Positions 1 to 6,908 of a stretch of 38,955 nt of DNA are shown here, piece after piece. How positions within the stretch are numbered: the stretch's first letter is position 1; each line of letters begins with the position of its first letter. Origin of the DNA: a virus; the IMG/VR virus record IMGVR_UViG_3300036766_000225, positions 1 to 38,955 of that record. One strand, written 5' to 3'. Below the pieces are notes generated by a model. The model was given only the letters and a program-made list of their open reading frames with translations, did no database searches and was not told the DNA's origin. A program made the translations under genes and the position numbers.

Positions 1-127
1 GCCGCCGGAGATAGTTGGACAGGCAACAGCAGAACCATAATCATCAATAGTGACAGTCTGGGACGCGGGCGATGGCCAATTCGTAACTGTGGTCCCGCGC
101 TTGATGTAATAGACATTACCTGCCCCA
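1..127. repeat. Direct terminal repeat, left copy (contig overlap)
   Basis: These 127 bases are identical to 38829-38955. The exact length equals a common maximum assembler k-mer, so this is most simply the overlap left when a circular or circularly permuted genome is assembled. A genuine short terminal repeat of the virion DNA cannot be excluded, but an open reading frame runs through the joint, which argues that the sequence is continuous here. Confidence 0.95.
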
Positions 128-300
128 TACGTAATGGATGCTCCTGTATTAAATGCCCCGGCGGCACCCCCGGAAATCGCGCAATCCTCAGCCGCGCCAG
201 TCCCATTAAATGCACATGAGGTATCGAGATATACATTCGCCCCCCACGCCCACATCGGCACAAGGAGGAATAGGAGGGGGAGGAGGTGTCTAAATATCAC
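1..300 (-). CDS. Secreted/periplasmic hypothetical protein, N-terminal part (gene crosses the contig joint)
   Basis: The gene starts with GTG at 300, overlapping the stop of the upstream gene as GTGA. It reads 100 codons to base 1 and continues in frame at 38828 down to a TAA at 38658-38660. The joined protein has 156 residues. Residues 1-21 are a clear signal peptide: an Arg near the start, a Leu/Phe-rich core, and an Ala-Trp-Gly-Ala end that would suit signal peptidase I. The remainder is Gly/Thr/Ala-rich with several cysteines (residues near 30 and 42 and in the C-terminal third), so disulfides in the periplasm are possible. No family is recognised. It sits between virion genes and is probably expressed late. 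An export signal in a virion operon is unusual. It could be an envelope-acting factor or a virion surface protein. Confidence 0.7.
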   Translation of the reverse strand, partial: MIFRHLLPLLFLLVPMWAWGANVYLDTSCAFNGTGAAEDCAISGGAAGAFNTGASITYGAGNVYYIKRGTTVTNWPSPASQTVTIDDYGSAVACPTISGG

Positions 301-773
301 AGCACCACCCGGCATCCATAGAACGCCGCCGCAGTCGGTGTAGTGCTTCCTAGCTTCACCACCACGGGCAACACCGTTTTAATCCGTGTCGTGCCGTCCC
401 AGACGTGCGTCATGGTTTCGCCAGCTAAAGTACATTTATCGACATTCGTGGATACTGCACCAGCCTTAAGCGTTGCAATCCCAGATTCAATCTCATCGCA
501 GTAAGCATCGAGCAGTAATCCGAGTGCGGTTTCATCGTCAGCAACGGTAGACCACGCCACTATCAAAAATTCATCGGTCGGCAGTTTCGGGGCGCTAATC
601 TCGAACAACAGGAACCCCGTCGCGTTCTTAATCGCGTAACTCGTGAATGTCGGATTACCGCCGCCTGTGCGAGCGGGAGCAACTGCATTGAACGAGTACT
701 CATCGCCGAGCACGGTATCCGCGAGCAATACGCGCTGCGTTTCGTCACCGTTGAAATCGAAAAAGCTGCTCAT
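297..773 (-). CDS. Hypothetical virion-region protein
   Basis: This 158-residue protein starts with ATG at 773, four bases after the stop of the adaptor gene, and its TGA overlaps the next GTG start. It has no signal peptide, membrane segment or motif that I recognise. The composition, rich in Thr, Ala and Val with alternating hydrophobic residues, suggests a beta-rich fold. The position directly after the tail adaptor gene suggests a virion or head-tail junction component, but that rests on context alone. Confidence 0.75.
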   Translation of the reverse strand: MSSFFDFNGDETQRVLLADTVLGDEYSFNAVAPARTGGGNPTFTSYAIKNATGFLLFEISAPKLPTDEFLIVAWSTVADDETALGLLLDAYCDEIESGIATLKAGAVSTNVDKCTLAGETMTHVWDGTTRIKTVLPVVVKLGSTTPTAAAFYGCRVVL

Positions 774-777
774 GATG

Positions 778-1398
778 TTACCTTATGAGGGATTCGGTTC
801 TGGAAAGAAACTCACCGCCGCGCACAATCAACAACTCATCGCTATCGATTTCGTCTGGCGTGCCTTCCTGTGTATCGGTTTGCTCGGCTTGTGCGAGCTG
901 GAACGTGTAGAGCGCTGACATGGCATCCATCAGCGATTTAGACTTGGTAATAGGCATCGCCAAATACATGGCGATATTCGCGCAGAGCGTTACTTTGAAC
1001 CCATCGCTAAACTGGGCCGGAGACTCGACACGCGCGATGTAGCGAATGTTAAGACTGGACTCATCGGCATAGAGCACACGACCTTCGACCCGATACGAAA
1101 TGTAATTTTCGGTTTCCAACACCCGCAGACAATAAGGCACAGTCGGCAACGTGAACCCGTAGGTGTATCCCCAGATTGGGGCATCTGCATCAGACGAGGC
1201 TAGCGGAGTCCCGAGCGCCTTCCGCTTGGTTGCGAAGTTCCACGGGTACGCTGACATCACGGTGTCGCGACATTGCGAATAGAAGAGGTTGCAGAGAATC
1301 GCGCCTTGACTGGTGTCCGTGGTCAGATCGGTGATGCGTGCAGCGCCGAGCAGCGATAGCGCGGCGTTGCAGACCTCCACCTCTCCTGACCAGGACAC
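778..1398 (-). CDS. Head-tail adaptor, tail tubular protein A-like (T7 gp11 type)
   Basis: The 206-residue product begins with GTG at 1398, with GGAG eight bases upstream. The N-terminal pattern, a short helix with Cys-Asn-x-Ala-Leu-x-x-Leu-Gly (about residues 10-18), then a long helix with Cys-Arg-Asp and Tyr-Pro-Trp-Asn-Phe-Ala (about residues 44-57), is the signature of the tubular-tail protein A/gp11-like adaptor family. These proteins form a dodecameric ring below the portal and join it to the short tail. The length matches the family's roughly 200 residues. It follows the capsid and decoration genes, as expected in a podovirus morphogenesis block. The family assignment is strong. The exact contacts are inferred. 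Confidence 0.88.
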   Translation of the reverse strand: MSWSGEVEVCNAALSLLGAARITDLTTDTSQGAILCNLFYSQCRDTVMSAYPWNFATKRKALGTPLASSDADAPIWGYTYGFTLPTVPYCLRVLETENYISYRVEGRVLYADESSLNIRYIARVESPAQFSDGFKVTLCANIAMYLAMPITKSKSLMDAMSALYTFQLAQAEQTDTQEGTPDEIDSDELLIVRGGEFLSRTESLIR

Positions 1399-1413
1399 CG
1401 GCTAGGCTCCTGT

Positions 1414-1962
1414 TTAACGGTTGTCGGCGTAAATCACTTCAAGCACAACAGTCCCCGCTGCGCCCGGAATGGTGGTAATCGTCCCGCATACGTCGAACTC
1501 GCCGCCGGGATCTGCGGTCAACCCGCCGTACTCCCAGGCCATCTTTTCCGACTTATCGATATTGGTGACGCCGGCTTCGTTGATGATTTCGGATTTCGTC
1601 AGCACCGACCCGATGGCTTGCGCGGACGCAAAGCAATCCTTGTCAACTTCGATGATAGTCGCGACATCGGTCCCGCTGGAAATGCCCCCGCCGAGCTTGG
1701 TCGGTTGTGGGTAGTACAGCCCGACATCCATCGCCCCGGTGGTGATCGCGCCATCGCACGATAGCCGCACATTCACAATCGCACAGTTAGACGGAATTCG
1801 GCAGAACTTCCAGATACTGGTTGCAGTATCGTTGGTGACATCCGCCTCAATCATCCCAACCGCACGCTTGAGTGTGCCATTCGCAAAAGCGGCGTTGGCG
1901 ATTGCGACCGGGATGGTCTCCATGTTCGTCAGCGCCGCGCTTTTCTTGATCCCTACTGCCAT
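1414..1962 (-). CDS. Putative capsid decoration / head-associated structural protein
   Basis: The protein has 182 residues, starting at ATG 1962 with AGGAGAG seven bases upstream. It is Gly/Ala/Thr/Val-rich, without membrane segments, and looks beta-structured. Its segments include a Trp-Glu-Tyr-Gly-Gly stretch near residue 145 and a hydrophobic C-terminal strand. It lies immediately downstream of the major capsid gene, where phages of this type often encode a head decoration or stabilising protein. I recognise no diagnostic motif, so the role is inferred from place, size and composition. An alternative is a minor head or tail protein. Confidence 0.7.
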   Translation of the reverse strand: MAVGIKKSAALTNMETIPVAIANAAFANGTLKRAVGMIEADVTNDTATSIWKFCRIPSNCAIVNVRLSCDGAITTGAMDVGLYYPQPTKLGGGISSGTDVATIIEVDKDCFASAQAIGSVLTKSEIINEAGVTNIDKSEKMAWEYGGLTADPGGEFDVCGTITTIPGAAGTVVLEVIYADNR

Positions 1963-1987
1963 GATGGCTCTCCTAAAAAGTTAAAAA

Positions 1988-2848
1988 TTATTCGAGGCAA
2001 GCCACTTGGACAAGCTGCGCGTCTTCAATGCGGGTCGCCGCGAGGCTTGCGCTGACGTAGACCTGTGTCGCGTTCCGCTTGTCTGGACGTTCGCCAATCT
2101 TGACCGTGAGGTCTTTGCCCATCCCGACGCCGAGCGCCGAGTGCGTGTAGCACAACACGAATCGACTGGTACTGACTTTTAACAGCCGTTCAGTGCGGAT
2201 GAACTTGAAGCCCATGAAGGTATCCAGTGCGCCCTGCGCCAACGCCTTGACGGTGTTGTAGTCGCTGGATTTAATTTCGGTGGTGTTGAGTAGGTCGGTG
2301 ACCTGTTTCGCCGACAGTGCGCAGTAGCGCGGGAGATCGGGATCTACGTCAGCGGCGTCAAGTAACTCGCGAGCGTTTAACAACTTGGCGAGCGTCAACC
2401 CGGCGGATGCCACGGCCACCTTTTGCGCGGACGGCAAGGCGGTGGTGGTCGCCCCCGACTGGCCTTCGTAACTGTTGCCGTTTGCAGCGGAGATAATGAC
2501 ATCATCCACCGCGCGACCCACGGCCCACGCGCCGTTCATGGCGTAGGGATTGGTAGGATCGTAGAGGGTGCGGATGCGGTCGGTGTCGTCAATCAAGTCC
2601 GCCCAATCCCAATCCGTCATTTCTGCGCGACGACGGGAGTGGAGTGTATTGGTCAGCGGGGTATCCGCGTGGCGAGTCGTGATTTGCGAAGCGGCAGTGC
2701 CGCCAATGCGTTCGTAGTACACGGTACGGCCAATGACCGAGCCATCGTTGCGAACAGTGCCGAGAAGTAGCGAGCCCTTCTGTTGGGCCAGCATGATCAC
2801 ATTCGAGCGGTACATCTCGACATGTGCAGCGGAAATATTGATAGACAC
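1988..2848 (-). CDS. Major capsid protein
   Basis: The protein has 286 residues and starts with GTG at 2848, preceded by a GGAGGG ribosome binding site nine bases upstream. It resembles podovirus major capsid proteins of the HK97 fold. Features are an N-terminal arm, a segment with Trp-Asp-Trp-Ala-Asp-Leu-Ile-Asp-Asp (about 77-87), and a mid-region helix with Leu-Leu-Asn-Ala-Arg-Glu-Leu-Leu-Asp (about 154-162) followed by a Pro-Arg-Tyr-Cys-Ala-Leu-Ser strand. It ends in a Phe-Ile-Arg-Thr-Glu-Arg-Leu beta segment and a lysine/arginine-rich loop. It directly follows the scaffold gene, the standard order. Its ribosome binding site lies in the 3' arm of a strong hairpin (2859-2890), which may tune translation. 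Confidence 0.88.
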   Translation of the reverse strand: MSINISAAHVEMYRSNVIMLAQQKGSLLLGTVRNDGSVIGRTVYYERIGGTAASQITTRHADTPLTNTLHSRRRAEMTDWDWADLIDDTDRIRTLYDPTNPYAMNGAWAVGRAVDDVIISAANGNSYEGQSGATTTALPSAQKVAVASAGLTLAKLLNARELLDAADVDPDLPRYCALSAKQVTDLLNTTEIKSSDYNTVKALAQGALDTFMGFKFIRTERLLKVSTSRFVLCYTHSALGVGMGKDLTVKIGERPDKRNATQVYVSASLAATRIEDAQLVQVACLE

Positions 2849-2858
2849 GGTATGGTGC

Positions 2859-2890
2859 CCTCCGAAAGTTTAAGGTGAAACTCTCGAAGG
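2859..2890 (-). promoter_or_regulatory. Hairpin that sequesters the capsid gene ribosome binding site
   Basis: Read on the minus strand, arms 2878-2890 and 2859-2871 pair over 13 positions (11 Watson-Crick, 2 G-U) around a 6-nt loop. The GGAGG of the capsid Shine-Dalgarno sequence is the end of the 3' arm. There is no U-tract after it, so it does not look like an intrinsic terminator. It could be an RNase III-type processing site or a translational switch. Confidence 0.6.
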
Positions 2891-2902
2891 ACTACCCGGA
2901 AC

Positions 2903-2965
2903 CCGGACCCCTCTTGCTGGATAGTGCCAGCCGCGCCGACCGCTTTAGTCGAAGCACCGGACCCC
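2903..2965. repeat. Two direct copies of CCGGACCCC in the capsid leader
   Basis: The nonamer occurs at 2903-2911 and 2957-2965 in the 148-bp gap between the scaffold and capsid genes. Between them is a small hairpin, GCTGG/CCAGC on the minus strand. The meaning is unknown. The repeats may simply be part of a folded leader. Confidence 0.4.
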
Positions 2966-2988
2966 GCAGGACTCCCCGGTTAATCTGC

Positions 2989-3017
2989 TATATACGCTAG
3001 GCGGCGCGTTCCTGCAA
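2989..3017 (-). promoter_or_regulatory. Weak candidate sigma70-type promoter before the capsid gene
   Basis: On the minus strand TTGCAG (3012-3017) and TATATA (2989-2994) are separated by 17 bases. The match to consensus is 3/6 and 4/6. It lies in the largest gap of the structural block, immediately upstream of the capsid leader, so an extra start for capsid transcription would make sense. The evidence is weak. Confidence 0.3.
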
Positions 3018-3917
3018 GGCAGCCTTCTGGTTGAAGAGTGCTTCCATTTTGGCGAGCAGTGATTTATGCGCGGGATCGAGGCGATTGCCGTACGCTGGAT
3101 TTTTCTGAATTTCCGCAATCTTCGACTCAAGTTCAGTCATGGTATCCGGCAATCCGTGGTTCGGCCGCTGACCAGGAACGAACCTATCTTCCCCCACGTA
3201 ATCCGCCACTCTGTCTAAGAGCTGGAACAGCATCGGCGCATTGCCGAGCCCCACGGCTTCGACCTCGGTTTTGAACTTGGCCGCCTTATCCGCCCCTAGA
3301 ACCGGCACCAGCGTGCCCATCGCGCGCGCGAGGCGTTGTTCATAGCCAGCGCCCCATTCGGTCCGCAGGGCATCAGCAGCGGCGGTTTGAGCTGATTCAG
3401 CGGCCTCTCCTGCGGCTTGCACGGAACCCAACCATTCCTTACGAACGGCAGTCGCTTGTCCTGGGGTAAGGTTCGCCTTGTGCGCAATCGGCGCGAACCA
3501 CTGGTCAAGGTTATTGCCGATTTCCTCGGGGATGCCTTCTACCGCGCTGAACTTATACTCGGTGGGGGCACTAGGAACGCCAAGGCGTTGGTGGAATGTC
3601 TTCCAGCCTTCCGCGTCACCGTCACCAGGGAGGCGCACCAGCCCCGGAACTTTCTCGGCGAGGCGCGCATCGAATTTCGCGATATCCTCTTTACCCGCAT
3701 CGACGCCCGGAATCCGGATAGACGTGCCCATAAAGGACTGCGCTTCGAGGTAGGCTTTGGCTAACCCGTTCGCATCCGTGATGCCGGTCTTCGACACCGC
3801 CTCGCGGAATTCAGGCGCGAGCGAGTCTACGAATCCGCCGGCAGCAGCGACAGGCAGAGTACCGTCACCGCTCCCACCATCAGCACCAGCCCCGTTAGCA
3901 TTGTCACCTTCGCTCAT
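2997..3917 (-). CDS. Scaffolding (head assembly) protein
   Basis: The 306-residue protein begins at ATG 3917, overlapping the upstream gene's stop as ATGA. The N-terminus is a Gly/Asp/Ala-rich low-complexity segment (residues 1-25), followed by an alpha-helical, acidic body. The C-terminal part (about 260-304) has a charged helix ending in Lys-Ala-Ala-Leu-Gln-Glu-Arg-Ala-Ala, suited to capsid binding. The region around residues 105-135, with Phe-His-x-x-Leu-Gly-Val-Pro and Tyr-Lys-Phe, is typical of podovirus scaffold/head-assembly proteins. The place between portal and capsid genes agrees. Scaffold proteins diverge quickly, so the call leans on composition and context. Confidence 0.8.
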   Translation of the reverse strand: MSEGDNANGAGADGGSGDGTLPVAAAGGFVDSLAPEFREAVSKTGITDANGLAKAYLEAQSFMGTSIRIPGVDAGKEDIAKFDARLAEKVPGLVRLPGDGDAEGWKTFHQRLGVPSAPTEYKFSAVEGIPEEIGNNLDQWFAPIAHKANLTPGQATAVRKEWLGSVQAAGEAAESAQTAAADALRTEWGAGYEQRLARAMGTLVPVLGADKAAKFKTEVEAVGLGNAPMLFQLLDRVADYVGEDRFVPGQRPNHGLPDTMTELESKIAEIQKNPAYGNRLDPAHKSLLAKMEALFNQKAALQERAA

Positions 3918-4153
3918 ACAACCCCCAGATTTGCCGCTTCAACAATTGTTCGCAGGGCTCTAACGACGCTGCGCTGCCCTTCGATGTAATACGCTCGGAA
4001 CGGGTGCGGGATTTCCGCAACCTGCAATTCCACTGATTCACTAAGCCGGTGATGGTAGACCCGCTCCATGTCGTCCAGCACGCCGATGCCGTTAACCCGC
4101 GAAAACACATCCGCGTAAAGGCGCACGATATCGTCTCGCTCTTCTGGCGTCAC
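3914..4153 (-). CDS. Bbp19-like small phage protein
   Basis: The 79-residue protein is coupled on both sides by ATGA overlaps (start 4153 in the portal stop, stop 3914 in the scaffold start). Two helical parts can be seen: an N-terminal Leu-Tyr-Ala-Asp-Val-Phe stretch followed by Val-Leu-Asp-Asp-Met, and a C-terminal Tyr-x-Glu-Gly-Gln-Arg-Ser-Val-Val motif. The last is the hallmark of the Bbp19-like family, named after a gene of Bordetella phage BPP-1, which is found between portal and scaffold genes. Its molecular role is not known. An overlapping shorter frame at 3904-4110 is a shadow. Confidence 0.8.
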   Translation of the reverse strand: MTPEERDDIVRLYADVFSRVNGIGVLDDMERVYHHRLSESVELQVAEIPHPFRAYYIEGQRSVVRALRTIVEAANLGVV

Positions 4154-5772
4154 GCTGCCGCCTGTGTCGGGACTTTGCTCGCTTTTGACGCCACATCCGC
4201 CGTAAGCGCCACATCCTGCCTATCTTGCATCGCTTGTGCCTGTTCTGCGCGTTGTGCTCGAATTTGCGCCACTTCATCCTCATCGCGCAGCACTTCCGAG
4301 GGCACGCCTTGCAGCATCGCTGCACGTTTCACCGCCTCATCTGCATCGAGTAAGTCAAAGGGAGCGGGATCTCCGGTCACCGCCGCGATATTGGCGGCCG
4401 TCTGGAACGCGCGCTCGATGGCAATCACATCCGGCATTTGCTGCGCGCGGGCAAGCGGGCCGATGTATTCGATATCGATTTCTTGATCGTTCAATTCCTG
4501 CGGCGGCGGGGGCAACATGCCCGCGCGCATCATTAGGCCGAACACGCGCTCTAGCACCGGGTTCAGCAATTCCGTCTGCAAGCGGCCGAGTGTCGGCCCC
4601 ATGAGCCGTTCCATCAATTCCCAGCGAATTTGAATCTCGGTCGCTGTCATCGGTTGTGACTGCGGGGGCGGTAAGCGCAAGTGATCGGCATAAAAGCAAG
4701 AACGAATCTGCGCCTTGATATCCGCGATATCGAATTGAGCGAGATCCATCCGTGCGCCGCTGGTGAGGTATTCCATGCGTGAATTGGCGCGCAGATAGGT
4801 GATGCCATTCGGGACGGTGCGGACTGAGCCAATCACGCCCTTATCATCGATGATGAGCGGGGGGTCAATGTCTTTGGCGGCAGCCCGGTGCATCATGCGC
4901 TTGGCCGCATTGAGTGACCGGATATCGGGCATCGCGGTGAATGCTGGTCCACGGCCCCAGCCATCATCATCCGAGGTTACACGCCAGCGCGTGACGTTCG
5001 CCGGCATTTCCTCATAACCGCCTTCTGCCATCACTACCCGGTCATCCACATTCACGTAGCACGATGCAAACGGCATATTGGCCTGACCGCGTTGGCGGGG
5101 ATCGTATTTCGTGCGCGGATAGATGGCTTGAATAATGCTGACGGATTTGTGCTTGTCTTCGGGTTGTGCGAATTCAGTGGTCGCTTTCATCACCGTGGGG
5201 CCAAGTTCGCGCTTACCCGGATGATTCTGGAACCGCTCGATAATCTGAGCCGGCGTCATGGTGAACTCGCGGTAGATGGTATTTGCGCGCCCGGTGGCAT
5301 CCATCGCGAACGTATATTCCCGCACCGCCCACGTCATGAAGTGCAGCCGGCCGTTCACCATTTCGGTATAGGGGCAGGCGGTTGCGAAGCCCACCAAGTC
5401 TAGATACACCTCATCGATTGCAAGATAGAAATTCGACTTTGCCATCGCGCTTAGCATCAAGTCGCGACAATCCTCGCACCAGTCCCTGATTGCGCGGCGC
5501 ATGTTCAACTGTTCGTTAGCGACGCCGAGCGAAAACCATGCGGCCGCTTGTGGGGTGAGCGTCGCGGCAAGGTTGCCCGCGAGGATTTCCGCCGCTTCAA
5601 CCGCAGTGGAGTCGTAGCGATTAACACCCCGTCGCGTGCCTGGTTGTTCGAAGCGCGTGACGTTGCTCCTGTCCGGGAGCACGTAGTCCACAATTTCTTG
5701 AAAGAACGTTGAAACCCCTGACTTTTGCAGCCGGAGATACGATGCCTCCCGGATGATGTCGTCGGCTTTCAT
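4150..5772 (-). CDS. Portal protein (head-to-tail connector, T7 type)
   Basis: The protein has 540 residues, the usual length for T7-like connectors, starting at ATG 5772 and overlapping the upstream stop as ATGA. The N-terminal half has the family's features: Arg-x-x-Tyr-Asp-Ser-Thr near residues 52-56, then Ala-Ala-x-x-Leu-Ala-Gly-Asn-Leu and a Leu-Thr-Pro...Trp-Phe stretch (about 60-81). The C-terminal half has Met-Thr-Ala-Thr-Glu-Ile-x-x-Arg (near 377-385) followed by the Leu-Gly-Arg-Leu-Gln-Thr-Glu-Leu-Leu helix. It forms the dodecameric DNA channel at the unique capsid vertex, to which terminase docks. The C-terminal tail is charged and alanine-rich. Confidence 0.92.
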   Translation of the reverse strand: MKADDIIREASYLRLQKSGVSTFFQEIVDYVLPDRSNVTRFEQPGTRRGVNRYDSTAVEAAEILAGNLAATLTPQAAAWFSLGVANEQLNMRRAIRDWCEDCRDLMLSAMAKSNFYLAIDEVYLDLVGFATACPYTEMVNGRLHFMTWAVREYTFAMDATGRANTIYREFTMTPAQIIERFQNHPGKRELGPTVMKATTEFAQPEDKHKSVSIIQAIYPRTKYDPRQRGQANMPFASCYVNVDDRVVMAEGGYEEMPANVTRWRVTSDDDGWGRGPAFTAMPDIRSLNAAKRMMHRAAAKDIDPPLIIDDKGVIGSVRTVPNGITYLRANSRMEYLTSGARMDLAQFDIADIKAQIRSCFYADHLRLPPPQSQPMTATEIQIRWELMERLMGPTLGRLQTELLNPVLERVFGLMMRAGMLPPPPQELNDQEIDIEYIGPLARAQQMPDVIAIERAFQTAANIAAVTGDPAPFDLLDADEAVKRAAMLQGVPSEVLRDEDEVAQIRAQRAEQAQAMQDRQDVALTADVASKASKVPTQAAA

Positions 5773-6908
5773 GCGGCGAGCTTCGTTGAGCCACCAAGCA
5801 ACGTCGGCCGTTTAATCATCGGCGCGAGCAGGGTATTGCCCCACGTGTTATTGGTTTGCGTGATGCGGCGGCGGCGCTGTTCTTTCTCGCGCTGCAATTC
5901 TTCCTCTGTGGTCGCGACCGCTTGCGGTGGGGATGCGGTAATCCCGCTTGGGGTGCCGGTGCTTGATGTCAGTGCAACTGCGGCACCGCCTGCGACCGCA
6001 GCACCTGCCAGCAGTGAGCGTACGCCCAGCCCGAGGTTGACGGCACTGACAGCGGTATCGACGTTGCTCGCCGCGCCCTTAGCCACGCCAGCCGCTTTAG
6101 TCAGCAGTGTTGCCCCTTGGGCTGCTTTACCTGCACTCGCCGCCCCTGCGACGCCTGACGCGGTGCCAGTGCCCTCCACAATCGGCGCGGACTTGCTGAA
6201 CAGCGAGCCGAACGTGCTTTGAATCCCGCCGCCGGCAATGAACTGCGTGCCTTTGCCGATGCCATAGCCGGAGAGCGCGCCAGTCAGTGCGCCTAATGGC
6301 CCGCCGGTGAGTCCGCCTGTCACTGCACCAATGCTTGCCGAAATTGCGGGGCCGACACCAGGGATAAAACTCGCGGCAATCTCGGCCCCCACGGTGAGGA
6401 CTTTCCCGATGGTGCTATCGAGAAATGAGCTGGACTTATCCATCCGTCGGGATAGATCGCGGTAATACCAATCAACGGCGTTGTAGCGGCCCGCATCGGT
6501 GTTGACGTTCCAATTCTCTTTGGTAGCCGCCGCGCCTATGCGTGTGGAGAAATCGGTATCGGTGCCAATCTTGGCGTCGTACACCGCTTTGATATTGGCG
6601 TTGACATTGGGCGAGTTGACATCGATACCCTGTGCCCAGAGCCCCGCGCCAGCCTCGTTGATGTTGAACCCGTTGTCATTATTCGCCCCGAGTCCCGCGC
6701 CGAATTTAGCCGAGCCGCGCACCGTGCCCTTAGCCGGTGGCGTGTAGCCTGGGGTTGCAGTGGCGAGAGTGTTGGATGGTGTTGCAGTCGGCCCAGGCAG
6801 TGGAGTTGCTGCACTGCGACGATACCCAGTCCCGAATACGCCTGACTGTAACGGCCCCATGATGGGATCGTACGGGTCGCCCGGTTTGCGGAACAGGTTA
6901 ATTGCCAT
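5769..6908 (-). CDS. Gly/Ala-rich virion-associated protein between terminase and portal
   Basis: I chose ATG 6908 (379 residues), which has GAGAGG ten bases upstream and overlaps the terminase stop by 11 bases. The open frame extends to 6962 without a better site. The protein starts with a basic segment, then has a Pro/Thr-rich linker and an Asn-rich part. From about residue 180 it has a long Gly/Ala/Ile stretch resembling an amphipathic or membrane-inserting glycine-zipper region, and it ends in a charged Glu/Arg helix and a basic tail. No family is recognised. The membrane-active Gly-rich middle recalls small ejection proteins, but the position next to the portal also fits a packaging or minor head role. 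Confidence 0.75.
   Translation of the reverse strand: MAINLFRKPGDPYDPIMGPLQSGVFGTGYRRSAATPLPGPTATPSNTLATATPGYTPPAKGTVRGSAKFGAGLGANNDNGFNINEAGAGLWAQGIDVNSPNVNANIKAVYDAKIGTDTDFSTRIGAAATKENWNVNTDAGRYNAVDWYYRDLSRRMDKSSSFLDSTIGKVLTVGAEIAASFIPGVGPAISASIGAVTGGLTGGPLGALTGALSGYGIGKGTQFIAGGGIQSTFGSLFSKSAPIVEGTGTASGVAGAASAGKAAQGATLLTKAAGVAKGAASNVDTAVSAVNLGLGVRSLLAGAAVAGGAAVALTSSTGTPSGITASPPQAVATTEEELQREKEQRRRRITQTNNTWGNTLLAPMIKRPTLLGGSTKLAA

Noticed and set aside
2859-2890. Intrinsic terminator before the capsid gene
   Set aside because: No U-tract follows the stem, and the stem contains the ribosome binding site of the next gene.
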